DNA from: Deltaproteobacteria bacterium
GTDB lineage: Bacteria > Desulfobacterota > Syntrophia > Syntrophales > Smithellaceae
Length of the DNA: 8,842 bases
Direction: 5' to 3'
Assembly: GCA_009668925.1 (NCBI GenBank)
Contig: SBEK01000164.1
Location: forward strand, 1 to 8,842
Below are positions 4,696 through 8,842 of this stretch, piece by piece. Each line of letters opens with the position of its first letter. Position 1 is the first letter of the stretch. Made by a program: the position numbers and the translations under genes. Below the pieces are notes generated by a model, which worked only from the letters and a program-made list of their open reading frames with translations, ran no database searches and was not told where the DNA came from.

Positions 4696-7107
4696 ATGTC
4701 TGTTTATCGGAAAATATCGATAGTGTGTTTTGCACTTTTTCTTTGTTCCTGCGCTGCAACACCCGTCCTTATTGGATATGGTGATCTATCAAGGGAAATT
4801 AAGCACGAAGCTCCTCTTGTGGCTAAGGTCGATATTTCTCCGGATGGAAGATATTCCTTGTCTGGAAGCCTTGATTCTTTTATCCTCTGGGATATTCTTC
4901 AAGGCAAGAAAATACAAACATTTGATCATCCCAGAGCTTGGGTGAATGATACAACTGCAGTTGCTTTTTCGCCCGATGGAAAATATTTTGCTTCCGGCAG
5001 CAAAGGAATAAAACTCTGGGATCTATCCACCAGGCAAGAAATAATTACATTTGACGGCAACATTAGAACGAGCTCGCTAGCTTTTTCTCCTGACGGAAAA
5101 TATCTTTTGAGCGGAGGTCCTCCGGCTGGCTCTAAAATTCCTTCTAATATGCAAATCTATGACGTAGCAACAGGGAAAGAAGTAAAAGATTTTGATCCAG
5201 TCGGGGTCATTTGGTCTGCTGCATATTCTCCGGATGGAAAGTATGCCTTATCAGGCGGTGCTTACAGGTATGGTGGCAGAGTAGATCTATGGGATGTATC
5301 AAGCGGGAAGCCTGTAAAAACAGAAGAACATATTATCGATGATCCTATGGTACATGCTGTTTCCTTCTCTGCGGATGGGGGATATGCCTTGTCGGGTGGA
5401 GGTAACCATGAGCTGATATTGTGGGATGCTAAAAGTTTGACTGCGATAAAGAGATTTGTCGGTCACAAAGGAACTGCCCAAATTTGGTCCGTAGCTTTTT
5501 CTTCGGATGGGAAATATGCCGTATCGGCGACATGGAAAGATGACATAAAAATATGGAATATCGCGTCTGGCACTGAACATAAAACCCTTACGGGACATTC
5601 GAGTATAAAGAGCTACTCGGCCGCAAAATTCTTCCCTAACAGCAAATATGTCATATCTGCAGGGGATGCATCTACACGAATATGGGATGTCTCTACCGGG
5701 GAGGAAGTTGCTTCAATGATTGCGTTTAGGGATGGGGAATGGATTGTTATTACAAGGGAAGGTTATTACAACGCATCTGCAAGAGGTGCTGAACAATACC
5801 TGAGTATTAAAGTAGCTGACCATGAATACTCGGTTGACCAGTTTTACGACGTTTTCTACCGTCCCGATATCGTCGCGGCTAAACTCAGAGGGGAAGATAT
5901 CGGCGGGCTTGTTAGCATCACGATGCATGATGCCATTAAGAATCCACCACCTGCTGTGGAGTTCACCTCCAAATTAAGTGATACCACTCAGTCTAAAGTC
6001 AAGCTCTGCTATCGGATAAAAAGTACCGGCGGTGGCATCGGTGAAGTGCGATTATTTCACAACGGGAAACTCGTCCAGTCGGATGGCTTCTATAGGGAAG
6101 TAACAAAAACTTCAACTGGAACCACCCCACTCGCTTTGTTAAACAGCCGGTCAATCTACGCCGATATGAGAAGCCTCAACATCAAAGCCAAAACAGACGT
6201 TGCACTTATTACCAGCAAATCTAAGGGCGATCTCTTTGAAGACTGTAAGGAAATAGATGCCATTGCCGGTGAGAATGAGGTCAGTGTCTCCGCCTTCAAC
6301 GGCAGCAACACCGTCCAGAGCAATGTCAGGACCATCCGCTTTAACGCGAATGTCAAAGCCGATGCCTCCCGCCTCTACATTCTGTCCATAGGAATAGACC
6401 GGTATCAGGAAAGCAGCGTCAATCTTAAATACGCCGTAAAAGATGCGAAAGACCTGAAGGAAAAAATCAACAAACAGTCGGCCAGCCTGTATGAGCCGAA
6501 AAACATCCACGCTGAACTTTTGACGGACCAGGAGGCGACAAAGGCCAATATCATAAACAAGATCAGCGAGCTTTCCGGAATCATCAGACCCCAGGACAGC
6601 TTTATCCTTTTTGTCGCCGGGCACGGGGTTCTTTTGCAGAACCAGTATTACCTGCTCACCCATGATTTCAACGGACACGTGAGCACGGACAGTATGATCA
6701 GCTCCAACGAGATTGTGGATGCGTCGAAGAAAATAAAATCCTTAAGTCAGCTTTTCATCTTTGATACCTGCCATGCCGGCGGCGTGGACACCATTGTCGG
6801 CGGACTTTATGACGCCCGGATGTCCGTTCTGGCCAAAAAGATGGGGCTTCATATTTACGCATCGGCCAATGACCAGCAAACGGCGATGGATGGCTACAAA
6901 GGCAATGGACTTTTCACTCATGTATTACTGGACGGGCTGAACAACAATAAAGAAGCCGACAAAAACAAAGACGGCAAGGTGACCGTTGTCGGCCTGGGCG
7001 AATATTCGAAGAACAAGACCACAAACCTGTCCAGGGAAATCGGTCACGCTCAGACGCCGCTGATGATCAACTTCGGCAAGGACAGTCCAATATATAAGTT
7101 GCAGTGA
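4696..7107 (+). CDS. WD40-repeat / caspase-like (peptidase C14, metacaspase-type) lipoprotein
   Basis: An 803-residue protein. The signal peptide MSVYRKISIVCFALFLCSC ends in lipobox LCSC (lipidated Cys19), so it is anchored in the envelope. Seven WD40 repeats fill about 40-345, each with an [F/Y]SPDGKY-like strand and a closing LWD or IWD; they should form one beta-propeller. A linker typical of WD40-caspase fusions follows (GEWIVITREGYYNAS, 347-361; FYRPDIV, 387-393), then an Ig-like domain (about 418-552). The caspase domain (about 558-745) begins LYILSIGIDRYQES. It holds the His in VAGHGV (His643) and the Cys in DTCHAGG (Cys692), with Asp690 in the position that in metacaspases favours cleavage after Arg or Lys. 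An EF-hand-like DKNKDGKVTV (755-764) follows. Active-site residues are intact. DNA in the WD40 half is clearly more AT-rich than in the caspase half. It starts 24 nt after the FAH gene. The targets are unknown. Confidence 0.93.
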   Translation: MSVYRKISIVCFALFLCSCAATPVLIGYGDLSREIKHEAPLVAKVDISPDGRYSLSGSLDSFILWDILQGKKIQTFDHPRAWVNDTTAVAFSPDGKYFASGSKGIKLWDLSTRQEIITFDGNIRTSSLAFSPDGKYLLSGGPPAGSKIPSNMQIYDVATGKEVKDFDPVGVIWSAAYSPDGKYALSGGAYRYGGRVDLWDVSSGKPVKTEEHIIDDPMVHAVSFSADGGYALSGGGNHELILWDAKSLTAIKRFVGHKGTAQIWSVAFSSDGKYAVSATWKDDIKIWNIASGTEHKTLTGHSSIKSYSAAKFFPNSKYVISAGDASTRIWDVSTGEEVASMIAFRDGEWIVITREGYYNASARGAEQYLSIKVADHEYSVDQFYDVFYRPDIVAAKLRGEDIGGLVSITMHDAIKNPPPAVEFTSKLSDTTQSKVKLCYRIKSTGGGIGEVRLFHNGKLVQSDGFYREVTKTSTGTTPLALLNSRSIYADMRSLNIKAKTDVALITSKSKGDLFEDCKEIDAIAGENEVSVSAFNGSNTVQSNVRTIRFNANVKADASRLYILSIGIDRYQESSVNLKYAVKDAKDLKEKINKQSASLYEPKNIHAELLTDQEATKANIINKISELSGIIRPQDSFILFVAGHGVLLQNQYYLLTHDFNGHVSTDSMISSNEIVDASKKIKSLSQLFIFDTCHAGGVDTIVGGLYDARMSVLAKKMGLHIYASANDQQTAMDGYKGNGLFTHVLLDGLNNNKEADKNKDGKVTVVGLGEYSKNKTTNLSREIGHAQTPLMINFGKDSPIYKLQ
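4820..5700 (+). repeat. Seven tandem WD40 repeats visible at DNA level
   Basis: A degenerate element close to TTTTCTCCGGATGGAAAATA recurs near 4832, 4965, 5082, 5225, 5366 and 5495, with a worn seventh copy near 5630, at variable spacing of roughly 115-145 nt. It encodes the SPDGKY strands of the propeller. The spacing changes because loops between the strands differ in length (for example the long GGPPAGSKIPSNM loop in repeat 3). Confidence 0.8.
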
Positions 7108-7126
7108 ATATTGCGTACGTATATGT

Positions 7127-7231
7127 ATGCCAAAGAAGCTACTTATCGCCATCACGATCCGTGCAAGCGCAGTCATCGCAGGTTCCATGTCCGGATCGCA
7201 TTTTCTAGCCCCGGTGACTGTACTGACCTGA
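7127..7231 (+). CDS. Possible micro-ORF with signal-peptide-like product (34 aa), or remnant
   Basis: ATG at 7127 opens a 34-codon frame starting MPKKLLIAITIRASAVIAGS, a basic start followed by a hydrophobic run like a signal peptide or a membrane peptide. The TGA at 7229-7231 abuts the ribosome site of the DUF2889 gene and ends 10 nt before its ATG, as a leader peptide would. There is no clear ribosome site ahead of 7127, so it could be a decayed gene end or chance. No function is proposed. Confidence 0.2.
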   Translation: MPKKLLIAITIRASAVIAGSMSGSHFLAPVTVLT

Positions 7232-7235
7232 GGAG
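7229..7235 (+). promoter_or_regulatory. Ribosome binding site that sets the DUF2889 start
   Basis: TGAGGAG lies 6 nt before the ATG at 7242. The ATG at 7236 touches the site directly and could not use it, so 7242 is preferred. Confidence 0.6.
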
Positions 7236-7241
7236 ATGGGA

Positions 7242-7799
7242 ATGGGAGATATCTGGAAAAACAAAGGAAGAAAAATACATTCGCGGCAAATTGAAATATC
7301 GACCCATGAATTTGACGATGAAAGAATCCTTGTCGAAGGCTCTCTTACGGATGATCGCTTTCAGGACACGCATGCGGTGACCGGCGAAATATTTCCGCGC
7401 GGCGTGATTCATCATATGGGCATCCGCCTCCTGGTCAACTGCTCCACGCTGGTCATCGAGGATATTGAGGCCCGGTTGATCGCCGTGCCGCGGGAAGCGT
7501 GCCGGGAAACCGTCGACTGCCTCGCCTGCATCAAAGGCCTCGCCATCACCAGAGGGTTTACGTCCAAAGTCAAGAAATTGGCCGGAGGCAATAAAGGATG
7601 CACCCATTTGCTGGAGCTCCTCCTGGCCATGGCCCCGGCGGCCGTCCAGGGATATGCGGCGCACCGCTCGCAAAAACAGACGGGCTTCGATCCCGATCAG
7701 GCCAGGTTTATCATGAAATATCTGGTCAACACCTGCCATGCCTGGCGCGAAGACGGTCCGTTTGTGGCCACGGTCAAAAAGATGCTCGGCATGAAATAG
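7242..7799 (+). CDS. DUF2889 family protein
   Basis: A 185-residue soluble protein of the DUF2889 family, whose biochemical role is unknown to me. Family hallmarks are visible in order: an N-terminal IHSRQIEISTHEFDD (12-26), a VEGSLTDDRF segment (31-40), VIHHMGIRLLVN (55-66), VIEDIEARLIAVP (71-83) with a Cys at 87, a GLAITRGF motif (99-106), and GGNKGCTHLLELL (115-127). The last contains the conserved Gly-Cys-Thr-His-Leu with Cys120 and His122. The conserved His and Cys residues could bind a metal or take part in catalysis (inference). There is no signal peptide or membrane segment. It lies 134 nt after the caspase gene on the same strand, so it may be in the same transcript or have its own promoter. 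A GC hairpin follows at 7807-7822. Confidence 0.88.
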   Translation: MGDIWKNKGRKIHSRQIEISTHEFDDERILVEGSLTDDRFQDTHAVTGEIFPRGVIHHMGIRLLVNCSTLVIEDIEARLIAVPREACRETVDCLACIKGLAITRGFTSKVKKLAGGNKGCTHLLELLLAMAPAAVQGYAAHRSQKQTGFDPDQARFIMKYLVNTCHAWREDGPFVATVKKMLGMK

Positions 7800-7806
7800 T
7801 GCAATG

Positions 7807-7822
7807 CGCCAGAGCCCTGGCG
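7807..7822 (+). terminator. Perfect GC-rich hairpin after the DUF2889 gene, possible terminator
   Basis: CGCCAG (7807-7812), loop AGCC, CTGGCG (7817-7822) is a perfect 6-bp stem starting 8 nt after the TAG stop. The sequence after it (GTCTCTCACGG) is only mildly T-rich, so it lacks the classic T-run. Confidence 0.4.
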
Positions 7823-7895
7823 GTCTCTCACGGATCATGGTTCACTTCTTGAGAAAAGCGCCGACATCATGTATTAAGGATGAAGAAATCGATTC

Positions 7896-7913
7896 ACGAA
7901 TCATTCGTATAAA
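7896..7913 (+). promoter_or_regulatory. 13-nt palindrome overlapping a -10-like box, upstream of the secreted Cys-rich gene
   Basis: ACGAAT (7896-7901), C, ATTCGT (7903-7908) is a perfect inverted repeat. TATAAA (7908-7913) overlaps its last base and resembles a -10 box, about 53 nt before the ATG at 7966. No good -35 box is seen at the right distance, so an activator-dependent promoter or an operator is possible but unproven. Confidence 0.25.
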
Positions 7914-7965
7914 GAACGTGAGGATGCTTAAAGTTTCATAACGCCGTGAACATAAAGGAAGCAAA

Positions 7966-8382
7966 ATGAAACAACTGATTTTAATTCTGAGTATCTGTGT
8001 TGCCGTCATCACCCCGGCTCATGCCGGAGAACTGTACATTTGTGTGGATCGCGAGGGGAACAGGATGATCACCGACACGCCTCAAGACGGCATGAAATGC
8101 GAGGTAAAGGAAAGATTTGAAGAATCCGCGGCTGAGGCTCGGCCCCCGAAAGAAAAAGCAGAACCTCAGAAGGATCAAGCCGCCGTAAAATCGGAAGCGG
8201 ACCGCGTCGCCCGCATCAACAAATGCATCAGCTGCTGCGACGAAAAAAAACTGGCTTGCTTCAATTACACGGCCAACGGCAGACTCTGCACTGAAGCGGA
8301 TGCAGGCTGTCTCGCCGCCTGCAAATCGGAGGGAGCGTCTCCTTCGGAATGGAGCGTGTGCTGGTCGCAGTCCGCCCAGTAA
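7966..8382 (+). CDS. Secreted cysteine-rich protein with DUF4124-like N-terminus
   Basis: A 138-residue exported protein. A signal peptide (1-20, ending AHA; cleavage likely after Ala20) is followed by LYICVDREGNRMITDTPQDG (23-42), which resembles the DUF4124 pattern of a strand, D-x-x-G, and then S/T-D-x-P. A charged Glu/Lys/Ala-rich linker (48-83) leads to a C-terminal module with eight Cys (87, 90, 91, 98, 108, 115, 119, 132), plus Cys26 and Cys45 nearer the N-terminus. The even count and the export signal suggest disulfide bonds in the periplasm; metal binding through the CISCC cluster is the alternative. A ribosome site, AAAGGA (7954-7959), lies 6 nt before the ATG. The gene is likely monocistronic. 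The C-terminal module was not recognised as a named family. Confidence 0.75.
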   Translation: MKQLILILSICVAVITPAHAGELYICVDREGNRMITDTPQDGMKCEVKERFEESAAEARPPKEKAEPQKDQAAVKSEADRVARINKCISCCDEKKLACFNYTANGRLCTEADAGCLAACKSEGASPSEWSVCWSQSAQ

Positions 8383-8462
8383 ATCAATTTTCCTGCAGCG
8401 AACCGTCGACGGATGAAATGAACCGCGTCATTTTGCCGCACGTTACGGAGAATTAACGCTCG

Positions 8463-8478
8463 TCCCGCCTAAGCGGGA
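8463..8478. repeat. TCCCGC-CTAA-GCGGGA hairpin, probable dispersed repeat copy
   Basis: TCCCGC (8463-8468), loop CTAA, GCGGGA (8473-8478), followed by ATC. Read on the other strand, the core GATTCCCGCTTAGGCGGGA is like a dispersed intergenic hairpin I associate with many deltaproteobacterial genomes. It may also act as a transcript end for the cysteine-rich gene, although no T-run follows. Confidence 0.45.
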
Positions 8479-8552
8479 ATCACACATCAAGGATTGACGC
8501 CCGGAAGCGAAGCCAACCCAAAGAAAGTTCGCCCCGGATATTTCATTCTCTT

Positions 8553-8569
8553 GCCCGGCCGTCCCGGGC
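8553..8569 (-). terminator. GC-rich hairpin downstream of hypB, possible terminator
   Basis: GCCCGG (8553-8558), loop CCGTC, CCGGGC (8564-8569) is a perfect 6-bp stem. It lies about 55 nt past the hypB stop in the direction of hypB transcription. The minus-strand sequence after it is A-rich, not T-rich, so the terminator role is weakly supported. Confidence 0.25.
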
Positions 8570-8623
8570 CGAACGACACGCTTCTATCGGACAAAGCATT
8601 CCCGATCGAGGCATTCACGTTAC

Positions 8624-8842
8624 CTAACGTTTATGTCCATTGACTTCTAGCTTGAGCCATTCGACCCAATCCCCGATCCCCGCGCCGGTCTTGGAGGAGA
8701 CTTCGAAGATTTGAATTTTGGGGTTCAGCGCCAACACCCTTTGGCGCATCGCGGCCAGATCAAAATCGGAAAGCGGCAGGTAATCGATTTTATTCACCAG
8801 CAGCACATCGCAGATCGAAAACATCAGCGGGTACTTGAGGGG
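8624..8842 (-). CDS. hypB: Hydrogenase nickel incorporation protein HypB, C-terminal part (5' end outside window)
   Basis: The last 72 residues of HypB, the GTPase that works with HypA to load nickel into the large subunit of [NiFe]-hydrogenase in the cytoplasm. The frame is open to the window edge (begins PLKYPLMFSICDVLLVNK), so the ATG at 8824 is an internal Met. Two GTPase motifs are visible: NKID (G4, guanine recognition) in VLLVNKIDYLP, and SSKTG (G5) in FEVSSKTGAGIGDWVEWL. The spacing, the LPLSDFDL segment and the closing W-x-x-W-L fit HypB rather than UreG or ArgK. The P-loop, the switch regions and the metal-binding Cys-x-His site would lie beyond the right edge. It ends in TAG at 8624. 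It implies that the host has a [NiFe]-hydrogenase, in line with an anaerobic life style. Confidence 0.88.
   Translation of the reverse strand, partial: PLKYPLMFSICDVLLVNKIDYLPLSDFDLAAMRQRVLALNPKIQIFEVSSKTGAGIGDWVEWLKLEVNGHKR

Noticed and set aside
4820..5700. Recurring 20-nt element considered as a CRISPR or tandem DNA repeat
   Set aside because: It is degenerate, lies in frame, and encodes the SPDGKY strands of WD40 repeats.
4681..7107. Upstream ATG at 4681 for the WD40-caspase gene
   Set aside because: It overlaps the purine-rich ribosome site of the ATG at 4696 and would put acidic residues before the signal peptide.
7111..7380. Plus-strand frame of 89 codons before and within the DUF2889 gene
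   Set aside because: Out of frame with DUF2889, Arg-rich low-likelihood composition, and no ribosome site.
7173..7838. 221-codon minus-strand frame opposite the DUF2889 gene
   Set aside because: The plus strand matches DUF2889 motifs (GCTHL, IHHMG, RGF) from end to end; the antisense product has none.

Overview
The window looks like chromosomal DNA of a Gram-negative, moderately GC-rich bacterium, most plausibly an anaerobic deltaproteobacterium (Desulfobacterota, Syntrophales-like). This placement is inference. It rests on several lipoprotein signal peptides, a hydrogenase-maturation gene (hypB) at the right edge, a DUF2889 protein, and a WD40-caspase fusion of a type common in such genomes. 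No tRNA, rRNA, CRISPR array, transposase or integrase was seen.

Layout. (1) Positions 3-647, plus strand: the C-terminal part of an RlmL/COG0116-type rRNA guanine-N2 methyltransferase, cut by the left edge. It carries an in-frame insertion of about 40 residues right after the NPPYGERL motif, and the inserted DNA contains a perfect 18-nt palindrome. (2) Positions 677-985, minus strand: a small one-span membrane protein with a Lys/Glu-rich tail, convergent with the methyltransferase. (3) Positions 986-1433: a non-coding stretch with a fair sigma70-like promoter pointing left and a weak one pointing right.

(4) Positions 1434-7107, plus strand: a tightly packed four-gene run, probably one operon. 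It encodes an ankyrin-repeat lipoprotein, an alpha/beta-hydrolase lipoprotein (ATGA overlap, so translationally coupled), a fumarylacetoacetate-hydrolase-family enzyme, and a large lipoprotein with seven WD40 repeats, an Ig-like middle and a caspase-like (C14) peptidase domain. Three of the four products carry lipoboxes, so they should sit in the envelope; only the FAH enzyme looks cytosolic. This is the most interesting part. It pairs two protein-binding scaffolds (ankyrin and WD40) with two hydrolases (a serine esterase/lipase and a cysteine protease) that would all face the periplasm. The first half of the WD40-caspase gene is clearly more AT-rich than its second half and its neighbours, which suggests a mosaic gene.

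(5) Positions 7242-7799: a DUF2889 protein. A 34-codon signal-peptide-like micro-ORF lies just before it. (6) Positions 7966-8382: a small secreted, cysteine-rich protein with a DUF4124-like N-terminus. (7) Positions 8383-8623: an intergenic stretch holding two hairpins, one of them a TCCCGC-CTAA-GCGGGA stem of the kind seen as a dispersed repeat in related genomes. (8) Positions 8624-8842, minus strand: the C-terminal end of HypB, cut by the right edge.

How the genes work together. The ankyrin and hydrolase products are the best supported functional pair: overlapping genes and the same predicted compartment. The caspase lipoprotein may join them through operon structure. No substrate, trigger or partner can be read from the sequence, and nothing here proves a defence, toxin-immunity or quality-control role.
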